64,000 nucleotides of DNA from Gymnopus androsaceus JB14 (GCA_009733575.1 ML769464.1:1-64000); one strand, 5' to 3'. Shown: positions 50,546 through 62,500, counted from the stretch's first letter. The notes: generated from the letters alone by a model not told the origin. Program-made: numbers and translations.

Positions 50546-52771
50546 ATGCCATCGGACTCGGAGTGGTATAACATTTACATTCCCTCTCAATCTCTGCTCA
50601 TCGAGAAGGATTTTCCAACCGATTGCACGCACAGGGAGATACAAAAGGAGGTAGAGAGCTACCAAGTTAAAGTAGAAACGGTATACGTATGTGTACTCAG
50701 TAATCTCGCATTCTTTCGGAAATTCATCTGATTATCTAGGCTATGAAGAACGATATTGAAACGAAGGATATTTTTCTTGGCGCGGATGTCTTTTTGGAAT
50801 CACTTTCGGAGTTGAAAGCAGAAGACCTGGCAAGATTTCGGCCAAAAACCACTCTGCAGGATTTGATCCCAAGTCCTCACCCAGATTACCTTCATTTTTT
50901 GGTCGTCTGTATGTTACTTTTTTGCTTACCCTGTCGTCCCTGCTCAAGTCCGTGCACATAGCCTCTCCTCCCGGAGTATTCAGATATTACAGGTCGGATA
51001 CTGATAGTATCGAGACAGTATCACTGGCTAGTAAAAAGACAAAGCTCGACGACTTCCTACCCCATGGAGTCATTTACAAGGTAGTCCTGTTTAGCTTTCA
51101 ACATGCTTTTTACCAACTAATTTGGATTCCTGCATAGTCTAAAACGGAAATCAAGAACAAGGCTGATGCCGAACACGCTCTTGCAAATACATCTCACCTT
51201 GAGGAACTTTCGCCCGAATCTCAGCTCGATGCTGTATATCCGTTCGGTCCCGTTCGTACATGTGCTGATTTCTTGGTGGCAGTAACCTGTGCGATTGTAT
51301 TATCATCTATTAGCTACTTAGTCTGATTTAACTTACCCACAGCCTACGACGAGCAGAATGTCCTTTCTGACTTACTTCTCCATCAACGACGCGAAATATT
51401 CTATAAGGCGCGTCCACTAATAGCTCCGTCTTCCGAAGGCGAGAACGCCACTTTCAAGAAGAGACAAGAAGACAACAACGGAGGTCACGTCCATTGCGGG
51501 CGACCAGTTACGTTCGATCAGCCTATTCCCGCTTCATTATACCACCCAATTCTACTGAAGTTCCGAGACGATCTAAATAATTCTACACCTTCTCCCATCG
51601 ACTGGGACTGCTTCTGGCTCGTAAGAGAAAGAATGAGCCACTTTTACGACTCTGAACTACTACGCAAAGAGGACTTCATTCATACTTTGCGCATCTTTGG
51701 TATTCACGTCACACCTGCGTCCATCGGACCCTACAATAACGACGGTGATATTCGTGTTGGACAGTTCTTCGTCTACATTCAAGAACTCAAAAAAGAGCTA
51801 AACTCAACAAAATCTGAGCCGTTTTTTGAACTAATCGGGTATTATCTTGTTGCAATTAAGGATGGCATGAACGCTGCCTCGTCAGACTACTTGGGCTTCC
51901 CGTGTATACTTGTTGTCGTTTCGGGTTTGTTTTTTTTCATTGTGTTTTTGTTGCGTTTGGTCTTAACAAGTTTTTCTTTGCAGGATCAATGCTCATCATT
52001 GCTGTCGGAGTCTGGACTGATGTACCTCATGTGGAAACATTGGCAGCTATCCCACTTTATACTCATGCCACCAATACCACATCTCTCGACTCTGGTGCAC
52101 GATTCATCTGTGCACTCCGATCTGCTTTAAATGATCTTGACGCATTTTATCGGTCAAAGAGTTGGGAAGAAGAGAAACCTCAGGTGTGCTTTCCTTTTGT
52201 GAACTCGTTCATGGAGTCAAACGACCAGGTCATTTTCCACTATGACTCCCAGCTCCAAGGGAAGCACATTTTTTATGCACATCGTCTTCACGCTCCTTCA
52301 GAACGACTTGTTATAAAGTTTACCCAGCGCTACTGTGAAGCGGCACATCGCCAGGCTTATGAGCACGGTATAGCTCCGAGGCCGTTATCTGTCCAGTTTG
52401 TTCATGGCTGGTATGTCATTGTGATGACGGACGTCTCTGACTCTTATGTCTCTGTCCATGAAATTAATATTGCTGGAGAGGTAGACGTACAAACAAGCAT
52501 CAAGGAGGCAGTCATCAAGCTTCATGATCTTGGTTTCGTGCATGGGGATTTGCGCGGACCCAACATTCTCGTCCAAAAGGACTTCGCAGCTGAAGCACCT
52601 GCTGTACTTCTACTGGATTTCGACTGGCCAGGGAAGGAAGGTGAAGCATTTTATCCGAGGAAGATGAACAAGAGTCTTGTTTGGGCAGAAGGTGTGAAGG
52701 TTACTGGGCCAATCACTAAAGCCCATGATTTGTACATGCTTCGACACCTATGTCCAGACATAGATATATAA
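50546..52771 (+). CDS. Kinase-like protein of the fungal effector-associated type
   Basis: About six exons (50546-50686, 50740-50908, then near 50995-51080, 51138-51281, 51343-51924, 51984-52771). The C-terminal part carries a protein-kinase-like core: 'IKEAVIKLHDLGFVHGDLRGPNILV' matches a catalytic loop of the HxDxxxxN form (His-Gly-Asp-Leu-Arg then Asn), and 'LLLDFDWPGKEG' replaces the usual DFG. An upstream region may supply the ATP-binding lobe, where 'LVIKFTQRYCEAAH' looks like the beta-3 Lys strand. I see no secretion signal. Proteins of this form are common in agaricomycetes near Crinkler/RHS-type effector genes, as here (53.8 kb). Substrate and role are unknown. One-base conflicts at the joins near 50909 and 51282 suggest sequence errors or partial decay. 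Confidence 0.65.
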
Positions 52772-52989
52772 TTACTTCTTTTGGGCAGACACTGTATTTT
52801 GAGTGCATGTCTTCTATTATAAGCTTACCTACTAAGCTTATACTGGTGTGCCAGACTCCAAAGATACCGATTCGTACTCTGGACTCCAACTAAACTCACA
52901 CTTTCTTTGGATCCTGATTGATGTAGATTTTGACTAGACAAACTACAGATGGCAGCGGCCATTGCTTCATGGATCTGGTTATTGATGGT

Positions 52990-53405
52990 ACGTGAAAATG
53001 AAATGTTGCAATGGGTTGGGACAGGGATAAAGGGGCAGGAGAAACTCACGGTGAACTTTTGCGTTTCATGGAGAGGCTTAAACTTCTTTCGGAACTCCAA
53101 CGACGCCTGGTAGGAATCAACGTTGGTCTCGCTATCGGAGAAGTCAAGGTTGTCCCTGGGATTGTAATGGTTCCTGGCCCTGGAGCAGACTATACGGAAG
53201 TGGAAATAGGTCAGTAAACATCTTGTTGGTACAAACAAAGTTGAAAAGGACTGACGATACACTTGAGCGGAGATGGAAACATTGCAAGTCGACTTGGTGT
53301 AGACGTAACAGAGAGCAAATGACAACAACTGAAGAGTGCCAGGAGAGAATTTGTTTTCGTCGTAGAGAATCCACAAAGAACACGTATCGTTAAAAATACG
53401 GCTCT
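52990..53405 (-). pseudogene. Argonaute 3' fragment (copy C)
   Basis: The minus strand matches the last coding exons of the Argonaute gene: 'DENKFSPGTLQLLSFALCYVY' (about 53280-53370) and, after an intron kept at the same place, 'VCSRARNHYNPRDNLDFSD' (about 53110-53200), ending in 'FKPLHETQKF' and the donor of the final intron. Several substitutions and frame changes are present and nothing upstream of this exon pair was copied. It lies between the plus-strand kinase-like gene and the plus-strand Crinkler/RHS-type gene, so read-through from the former would produce antisense to Argonaute. Confidence 0.8.
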
Positions 53406-53769
53406 CCACAAAACTTGATGTATTTTTTGGTGAGTTTCTTGCCAGGCTCACGGGTCTTTCATGGTAATGTCGGTCATGTTAAAGTGGCCAGATGATTGAC
53501 CAAGCTAGCTGGGACGAGCTGTGGATAAGCCATCTGAGACTATGGCTAGTTTAGAGAAAGTGGAGTGACTATAATAAAGAGACGAAGCTAAATCTAAGTT
53601 GATGGGGGTTATTCCCCGCGCGGGTGGGTAAATACCACACGGAGACCAAACTGGAGCGTACAGAGGTGAAGGCAGTGGATGAGCGAGAATTCGAGCTAGT
53701 AATTCATCGGTGAGTCAGGGAAATTAATAGGCGCTGAGCAAGCGCCGTTACTGCGAGTATCGGCCCCAA

Positions 53770-55668
53770 ATGGCGACTGTCGACTCAGACTCAACCACCA
53801 TGAAAGACCTTGGTGAGGAGCATCATTTCCTCCAATTTCCTCATTCTCCAGCTCCAGAGGAATTCCAGGAACTACATCGTCTCGCATGGGAACAACAGGC
53901 CATCACCAAACTTTTTCATACCCCCATGACTCAATGGAGGTCGCTTCAGAACCCCCAAGTCTTACGCATTCCTCCGATTCTCCACAGACAACCCTCGCAT
54001 ATTCTTGTTCTGAAAGAATATGAGATCATATACAAGGACATGGAATGGTTCTTTTCAGGCCAAACACTGTTCATTACGCCTTTTGATGAGGAAGACGCCA
54101 ATTGGGCTCGATGGGATATGGATCTGATAGCGGAGAGTGAAGACCCTGACATTGCTCCTGTTTCATCGCGTCCCAGTTCGCCCAATGTTCCTGACTATTC
54201 CGATCTCCCAAAATCCAAGGAACAGGCGGAGCCAGGACTTCAAAATCGTGGCTTCAGAGTTGTCGGCCAGTCGGGGATAGGCAAATCATTCTGGTTGCTG
54301 TTTGCAGTCACTAAAAGGCTACTCGAGAGGCAGCCTACCTTTCTCCAACTTGTCCCTGGATCCTTCGTTCTCTTTTGTGAGCAAGGTGTCTTCCAATTCG
54401 GGAATGATGTTATCAAAGCTCTGCACCCTACGAGCTTTACTCCTAAAGAATTCTATTTCATTGACTCGAACCAATATCTCATCTCACCGCCTCACTCAGT
54501 TGTAGACTCAGATGTTCGTATTGTTCAGACAGTATTGCCTCGGTTTGAACGGATGGACTGGGACAACAAGGAAACAGCTACAACAATAAATTACTACATG
54601 CAGCCTCTTACCCTGCATGAGGTTTTATTTGCGTAAGTCTCTTGCAATTGGTTCTGACCTGATTTTTCCTGATTTTTTCTCTTCACAGTGCGCAATATCA
54701 ATTGCAGCCTGTACCGTCACTTGAGGATATTCACAACTTTTATGTTATGTATGGACCCTCGGCCCACCTTGCATACCAATTTGCCTCAAATCACAACAAA
54801 TATGAACGCAAACTTGACAAAATCATCCAAGGTCACGATCGAAAAAAGCTGTTGAGGGATGCCTGCTGTCGTACTTTCACTTGCGAAGTTTCACGTTATC
54901 TCTTCCTCATAAAACCGACGCGTGACCGTCGGTACTCCAATCCCATCATCATCAGTGATTATGTTCGTGAAAAGATCAAGAAACATTTGGCAGGGCAGTG
55001 GACTCTCTGTGCAAAAGAGATCTACTATGTCTGTCTTTCACATTCATTTACTCGAGCGGGGGCAGGTTAAATCTTTGAAGACCGATTGCATAGTCTTCTC
55101 CAAGATGGACATCCATGGGACGTTTACCCCATGGTCCAGCTTTCGGCGGAAAGCAATATGATGACAAGCAATACAGACCCTGTTTATCTCACCAAATCCA
55201 TCTCCCTAGCTCAAACATTTCATCTTCATACACCTCATTTGCAACCACTCGATGTGCCACATTCTCCATGCTCTTTACACCTTTGTATCTTTGATAATGA
55301 AGGGCTCTCTCATGAGCAAGTCCGTTCTGGTGTATATTTTCGCCCACGCTCACCCGTTCAAGCGACCTTCGATTCTTTTATCTGTGATCCGGCAGAAAAA
55401 AAGATATACATATTTAAATTCACTGTTTCAGTGAAACATTCGGTGAAACACTCAGGCTTGGCAATGTTGGCAGAGCTTTGCCCTGACTTCAAAATGGTAT
55501 ACATTGGCTTTACTCCGAATGCCACGCTCAAATTACCATTTGAAAAGCAATCCGAGTCATTGGTAGTTGAAAAATGGCATGCTGTTGTAAGTTCGGATAA
55601 GCTCTTTGCTGTGAGTACTACTTTTCAATGTTTGATGTGCTCGTTGGCTTATATACTGGACCTAGTGA
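53770..55668 (+). CDS. Crinkler/RHS-type protein: P-loop NTPase plus REase-like domain, with in-frame stop
   Basis: Three exons (53770-54632, 54689-55610 and a last exon starting with stop TGA at 55666) give 595 codons with matching phases. After an N-terminal region, the NTPase has a Walker A 'GQSGIGKS' near residue 165 and a Walker B-like 'FYFIDSNQ'. The C-terminal third ('FDSFICDP', 'IYIFKFTVSVKHSVKHSG', 'MVYIGFTPN') resembles the restriction-endonuclease-like domain of the Crinkler/RHS effector class described for fungi and oomycetes. Some members act as secreted or intracellular effectors; I see no clear signal peptide. A single in-frame TAA at 55068-55070 separates the two domains, and the frame continues unbroken after it. 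The gene is therefore either newly broken, read through, or misread. Similar fungal proteins are often multicopy. Confidence 0.72.
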
Positions 55669-57257
55669 GATGGAGACAATTAGTGCCTATGAAAGTGGTG
55701 AAGTTTGTTCAATGTTCAAAGAATAGTATATAGATTGTGCCTTGTAATTGTACCACTGGTATCAATATCTGTCCATTGATGTCAGCATCCTCTTGTTCTG
55801 GTCTCTACTCTCTCTCTGTACCTCGGTAGGCAATAGTTTCAGATATTTCCCTGGAGTAATGCTATGGCCAGAGGATGGTGGTAAGGATTATGTTAAGAGA
55901 GGCTCAGGCCAGTGTCTAGTTCATTTGAGGTGAGTAGCACTTATTTTGCTTTGTTTCACTACAATAAGTTTATCTATGTAATTCCATCTTTGCTTTCCGA
56001 GTGGAAATTGACTTGGTTTTTAGGAAGCAGTAGACAATTGTTGTAGTAAAGAAACTGAGTTGAGGGATGAATTCATTAGTAGCAAGCATGGTGTCATGCC
56101 CTGCACCACCATATTGGAAATAAAAAAAGAGCTGCAACAGATTTATTGAATGTTTGACCTCTCTTGGGCGCGGAAGCAAACTAGTACCATACATGTGTAT
56201 CTACAAGTAGTATTTATACCTACAAAAGTGCATGAGTCATAACTAACACATATAGTAAGTGGATACTATGTGAATATATCCACAGATATTTCTGTGATAT
56301 CAGAAAATTGTAAGTACATTGTAATTGTAGTTTAAAATAGAGTTTCTATAAATTCCAACACACCACCCCCTTCTCTACTCTCTACTATTCCCTTTCAATA
56401 CCCATAAACATTGGTCCAACACCTGATCTTCTTTGATCTCGCCCAAGTCACCAGCCAACCAAACCACCATGCTTATGACATACCTACAATGTACCTATAA
56501 AGGCCCAACACTCTTGTTGGATGATCCTGGTCTTGATATTAACTACTTTGCTCCCAATTCTTGTTTGCCTCTACATTTTTTACTTATTCTGTGCTTATTC
56601 TCTAATTCTCTCAATACATGCTTGTTTTAGTGACATCTTCTTGACTACTATGTTGACTTTGGACTGCCAACAAGCTCATATGAAAATCCATACACTGTCA
56701 TCATCTCAGATGACTCCAACTCACCTGACTCAACTCATTTGTCTCTATTTGGGAGCTTAGGGTCTCTTATTCTTAATTCTACTATCACTAGTTCCCTGAC
56801 TAGTCACCTGCACATTGCCTGCACACATATTCAATCACAGATCATGCCTGCCTGGTCTATTAACTAGGCTACTCTACTTACACTACATGTAAACCCTGGT
56901 AAGACTCAATGGGGAGGGAATTGATGGGGGGAAAAGGGAAGTAAGATGAATTCAAGGGGGTTCAAAGAATTTAGTGCCCAACCGGGCCTAGGTTAGTTAG
57001 TCTAGCCCCCCAGCCCAAAGATTTTTTTTTTGACACCCTAAAGAATGACCTATTTTGACCACTTTTGGCAGTCTGGAAACTTCAAAATGTATATATCTTA
57101 CACTACCTGTAAGTACATAACATCCATTCTATAAATTACAGCCTTCCTACACCTTCTGGCTCCCATGTACTTACTTGCTTGCTTTGGCTGGTCAAAGCTG
57201 GACATATGAGGAGTATCACTGTATTAGTGTTTCAGAAGGAAAAATATGGCTTATGGA
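55669..57257. other. AT-rich gene-poor region
   Basis: Follows the Crinkler/RHS-type gene. Short open frames only, no introns or motifs. It ends where the foldback repeat begins. Confidence 0.4.
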
Positions 57258-57672
57258 TACTAAGATAGGGCTCATGGATGATGTACGCACCTATGTCATA
57301 GCTGATTTTGGCAGGGAAAACAATGAAAATCTTAATGCCACTGCAAATGGGACCAAAATCACTAAAATGAAAGTGAGATAGGCCTTTTATGGGATAAATG
57401 CGCAACTCTGTGCAGCCAGATTTATTAATGTTTTAGAAAATATGTATCAGGTGGATGAGGAAGTTTTAAACTTTGCATGCCAACTATGAGCTAACAATGT
57501 TGAAATTTAAAAAAAAAAAAATCCGGCTGCACAGAGTTGTGCATATACAGTATCTAGAGCTCCCTGCTGTCTTCAATTGACCTCCCGGTTGTTGTAGCCA
57601 ATGTCATTAAGATTTTTGTAGTTTTCTCTGCCAAATCAAAAAACATGTGATGTTCCATGAGCCCTATCTTAA
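57258..57672. repeat. Long foldback (inverted) repeat
   Basis: The left arm (57258-57423) and right arm (57520-57672) are imperfect reverse complements. Matching blocks are 'aagatagggctcatgga', 'gctgattttggcag.gaaaac', 'aatcttaatg' and 'caactctgtgcagcc'. The central spacer of about 96 bases includes an A run. Weaker pairing may extend outward to about 57190 and 57720. Transcription across it would give a double-stranded hairpin of about 150 base pairs. I see no target duplications, so its origin as a transposon is possible but unproven. Confidence 0.72.
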
Positions 57673-58174
57673 AAAAAGCTCAAAGTGAAGGTACATTGTC
57701 CAAACAGTGTCTTCTGACTCTGTAGAGAGCAATCCATGATGAAATCTTATCTTGATATACCATATATGGGCGTGGGAATGCTTATATAGTTAGTTAATCC
57801 GCCGGCCAGGCTCAAGAAAAAAAAATCAACATCCAGTCATTCTTAATTTTTTTACACCCCCTTGGATGAATTGATTGAGTGTAACTATGTGTATATCAGG
57901 AAAACATGTATGATGTGGCCAGTGCTGGACAGTGTCTCCAGAGCTCCAGAGCTCCAGCGCTCCAGCACCCAGATGGTCCAGCTGGTGCTGGCTAGAGCTC
58001 CCAGAGGCCTCAAAATTGCCTTATTTGGAAATTAAAATGAAATGTCATACAAGTTTATATTTTTGACAGCACTGGCATGCCAAAAGTGCAAAAAAATCCG
58101 CTCAAATGAAATACTGATTAATTTACTAATTTTCATATGAAAAATCGCTTATGAGTGAAAATTTGAGCAAAAAA
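57673..58174. other. Spacer with short GC-rich inverted motif
   Basis: Contains a run of repeated 'gctccag' units around 57930-57990 that can pair locally ('gtgctgga' with 'tccagcac'). No gene is recognised. Confidence 0.4.
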
Positions 58175-58708
58175 TGGATGACTTCCCGTAAGGTTTATTT
58201 GACGAAAAATGGTCAATTAAACATTTCACAGGCCCTAAGCGAGCTCGGAACAGCACCGGCATCATGTTTGGAGTCAAGATTTGAAATTCAGGACCTAAAC
58301 GATCGGTTTAGAAAGGCCTCGGGACCCCTCTGTAAACCGTTTTGCGTGCAATTACGCTCGGCTATCAGTTTCACCATGTGCTCTCCCTTCCGTTTTGGGT
58401 GCCGGCTCTGATTGCCTCAAGCTTTGTGTATGTCCTCTGCTTGAATCTAGACAGCCAAAATGTGCTATAGCTGAAGGAAATGACCACCTCTCTGAGTAAA
58501 GCAAGCCTAGAAGGAAAAAACGGCCTCATAAGGGTGCCATGCCCATGTCGCGTCTCCTTCACTTTATACCCAAATGATGCGTCGATGTAGCCGGTTTGCG
58601 GTTTGGAATGGTAAGCCAAATAATTTGTCAAAAAACCAAATTTCAAATATTTCCACCAGTTCATCATTCTGGTTATTTGACAGTTTATTTGCTACGGGAA
58701 GTCATCCA
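58175..58708. mobile_element. Terminal-inverted-repeat element, MITE-like
   Basis: The ends are perfect 16-base inverted repeats: 'TGGATGACTTCCCGTA' at 58175-58190 and its reverse complement at 58693-58708. Both ends also have related A/T-rich sequence inside the repeat. No convincing target duplication flanks it, and no transposase frame is inside. Its right end lies about 80 bases before a truncated transporter fragment, so it may have caused or followed the truncation. Confidence 0.62.
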
Positions 58709-58737
58709 CTCGAATAATTGACTTCTCAATTTCCTCG

Positions 58738-59173
58738 CGCCGGTCCTATTGAAGGTCTCTGTATGGTCCCAGGCTAGAGCTTGCAGGATTCCCCTCATGC
58801 CCTACCTCGTTCAAGTCGTGCTCTTCTACCTCGTTTCTCTCCTAAATAATGCTGCATTCGCGTATTATATCCCTATGGCAGTCCATATCATCTTTAGAAG
58901 CGGAGGACTTGTCATAAGTATGATACTTGGATGGCTATTTGCCGGAAAGACGTACGTCTCTCTTCACTTGGATCTTTCTAGATGCTCATCTATGGTCCGC
59001 AGTTATGCCAACTCTCAAGTGGTATCGGTCTTGATCGTCACTTTGGGTGTGATTCGACTCTATCCTCTTCTGAACCCCTGTCGGGCTCCAATATCGATGC
59101 TAATACACGAGTTTATCTCACTGATAAAGGCATACTCGTGTTTTCAGGATTTTTGGGTCTAGTTCAAGATTAG
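58738..59173 (+). pseudogene. Truncated UDP-sugar transporter (UAA/YEA4 type)
   Basis: Two exon pieces joined by an intron (about 58951-59001) encode 'VSLLNNAAFAYYIPM', 'HIIFRSGGLVISMILGW' and 'SQVVSVLIVTLGV'. These match the central membrane helices of UDP-N-acetylglucosamine-type nucleotide-sugar transporters, which exchange UDP-sugars for UMP across ER or Golgi membranes. All N-terminal helices and the C-terminal half are missing, and frame changes occur near 59050 and 59125. The remnant cannot form a ten-helix carrier. It starts just right of the terminal-inverted-repeat element. Confidence 0.72.
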
Positions 59174-59548
59174 ATTATATCTACTCAACCTATGGACGGC
59201 TTTGCCTTATTTAAGCTAACCTCCAGGATCGAATTGTCAATGGACAATACATGTACAGGGAATAAATGATGAAGGCGGACCTTCAAGTGGGAGGGTTTCA
59301 ATGTAGAAAGTGAACCTAGGTAAGGTGCCAAAAAGTCACTCGAATTGTGGAATATTGTACATTTTGTTTGCATATTGCATGTTCGTATTACTGACTTGAT
59401 TACTGACTTGAGAGTTATGTACAATGAATAAATGGAAAAAAAACAAAGATAAAAATGTCCGTCCGTATAGCGCAGATATATACATATAGACGACGGGACG
59501 GTGACACACGATTTGTTTAGCTAGAGCATACAGATTGGAAAGCTGAGA
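59174..59548. other. Spacer 3' of Argonaute
   Basis: No gene recognised; likely holds the 3' end of the Argonaute transcript and the flank of the transporter fragment. Confidence 0.4.
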
Positions 59549-62500
59549 TTACTGAAAAGATCGGTAAGTACAGAATGAAATTGCATGAACATGGGACAAG
59601 AAACTCACCGAGAAGTACATCAAGAATTTTTGCGTCGGGTTAAGAGGCTTGAAGTTCTTTCGGAACGCCTCCAACGACGCCTGTCCTTGGTTGGAGTCCA
59701 CATTAGTCGCGCTGTCGGAGAAGTCGAGGTTGCCCTTGGGATCATAGTGGTTCTTGGCCCTGGAGCAGACGATGTCGGCGTCTATAAAGTTAGATATGGA
59801 TTAGTAAACACTGGAGGTACAAAGCAAAACTGAAAAAGGACTCACAGTAAACTGGAGCGGGGATGGAGACACTGCGAGTTGACCTGGCGTAGACATGGCA
59901 TAAAGCGAATGACAATGATTGAAGAGCATCGGGAGAGAACTTGTTTTCGTCGTGGAGGATCTACAAAGCAAACATATCAGTAAAACACCCTCGAGTTTAG
60001 TCAACCACATACCGAGTAGTGCGCCGGTCGACTCGTTCCAAGCAAACCACCGTGCGATTGAAGGTAAAAGTCCAACTCGGTTGGGTGGCCGATCTCTCGG
60101 TCAACAACGGTACCAGCAGGGCAATTACCAGACTGATCACCTTCTCGTTCGTTGGCGGGGAAGAAGCTACGAGCATTTTCGCATCAGAACAAAAACAACT
60201 TGGTCAATACAAAGGAAACGTACCGAATATGGTGGCGTTTCCCAACGACAATGAAGGTGATCTGGGTGTTGATACCTAAGCTTGTGCACGCCTCTAAAAG
60301 GGATGGACGGGAACGAGAACAAGTTAGTAAACTAAATTAAAGCAAAGCACAAAATACCAATACTTACTCTTGAGCGCGGTAAGCTCCTGCTCGAGAACTT
60401 GTTTAAATTGTCCCTCGGAGACACCATCTATAAAACCATATCACCATAAGCATCTCGAAACGAAACATAAACCAATGACGACGAACCTCGGTAAAAGATG
60501 ATTCGCTTGGGCACAGCACTCTGCGGAGACTTCTTCTCGACATTCTTGCGGTAATTAATGTACATATTAAGTGCGTTCTGCGCAAAGATAAGAAAGAAAA
60601 CAGTCATGTAAGCGACAACGCAGGAGAAGGTCTACATGAAAAGAGAAGTACTTCACGAAAGCCATCGTCTCGAGGTTCTCAATGATTTCTTGGCGAGAGG
60701 TCTGAACAGCACATTCAGCGACATATTTAGCGTTGTTAGAGTCGACGCTAGCAACGAGAGAAGTGAACGATGGACGACCGTCGGAACCAGGAGCGGGGTG
60801 GATAACATCGGCGCCTAAAGCAGAGTAAAAGCCGAGTTAGTTGTGCAAAAAAGAAACCGAAAAGAACGCGTACCCATGACGATCGTAGGGTTGTTGGGGT
60901 CAGCCAAAGTTTGAACGCTCTTGGGGTCGGGGACAGCGTTGATTCCTCCAAGCTTGACGTTAATCTTCAGGCAGACGTTCGCGAAGTACTGAGCCTTCGC
61001 ACGGAAACACTTTGACGACTTGAGGCACTGAGTAGCGACACCCATGGTGACGTCCCCGAAGCTGCAATCAACATTAACGATTGGTTCAAAATGGAAGGAA
61101 CGAAAGAAAAAGAATGAAAAAAGAACGTACTGTTTTACAGCCGTATAAATCTCATTTCCTCCCTCGGGCAAAACAACGACGATGAGGTTAGGTCCTCCCT
61201 TGTACTTGTCGACAACGGCTTTCCCAGCAGCACGGAGTTGTGCTTCGATGTCGCCTTGACCGTTTTGCCAAAGGATAACGCTCGTGGGTCCCATGTTGAT
61301 GCCTAGGAATGGGTCATGACAACCCTCCAACAACACAACGTATAGGTTACTTACCGACTTCGCGCGCGCTCTCACAGAGGCCTTTAATCATATCAGCAGC
61401 GTTTTGGCTATTGAACCTTTGTTGACGTTCCTATGGAAGAGAAAAAACCACATTAGACATAAAACAAGGCGACAGACGCAAAAACACGTACGTAGACAAC
61501 GAGAGCCCATCGAGGGATTTCCACAGGCTTGAAGAACCGTTTTTCGCGCCTGTGAAGAGAAAAGCAAAGGTAAGTTATAAACGCGCGGCAGCTAGTACAA
61601 AGACTTACATGTTCCAAGCACCGTTAGCGGGGGTCTAAGGGAACAAACGAAGAGTCACGTTAGCACAATATTGGAAAGGGTATAAAAAGACGTACAATAG
61701 TGAGTTGACGGCTTCCAGGACCATACTTGAGAGCTGGAGGGGCCAGTACTCGAGCTGAGATGGACATCGGCGCACTGTTAGGGACGTTCATGCCGAATTC
61801 TCGGACGTATTCCGATTGACCGTAGGCAAGAACCTACGGTGAAAGGTAAAGTAAATTCAATGAACGAAGTAAGAAAAGGACGAGAAACAGACCCGGAGTC
61901 CAGCCTTGATCGAGTCCAAACGGGCTTGAGGACGCTTGGTGGCGAAATCAAGGACAGATTTGGTCTTCTCAGGAGGCACTTGCTTCCTCATAATTTGACC
62001 AGGGGGCACTTCACAGAGCTCGAGAGGAATCAGGGCTCCTGTGCCAATCTTGAAAGAATTACGCGATCAGCCTACGTCAACGATGAAAACGAAACTACGG
62101 AGACATACCTCAACACAAATGACATCGGGATGCTTCAAGACATTTACCAACGACATTCTTGAAGTACTGCGCGAACGGTCATCGTCCCTCCCTCCTTCAT
62201 CTGGAACGACAAAGCGCTTGCGCCGGCGGAGCTGAGTTTCTTGATTACCCGAGCTATTTTCTTGCCTCCGGGAGTAGGAGTCATGACACGAATACCCGAA
62301 ATAAATCGCTGAAGACGCATGCGCTCGCGTTCTGGTAATCCACGACTGGGAGCGAGTATGTCGGGCGATCCACCTCTGCCGAAAAAGTCGAGGCAGAGGC
62401 TAATGAGGCTTCCGGCCTTGTACATCGTGGCAGTTGAGATGTCAATATTAATCAACATCTGGTTGATTACCGGGGCGGACACTCTGGAAGTAGCCACGCC

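Noticed and set aside
58371..58667. 98-codon minus-strand frame inside the terminal-inverted-repeat element
   Set aside because: No transposase motif or other domain is visible and the composition is not coding-like.
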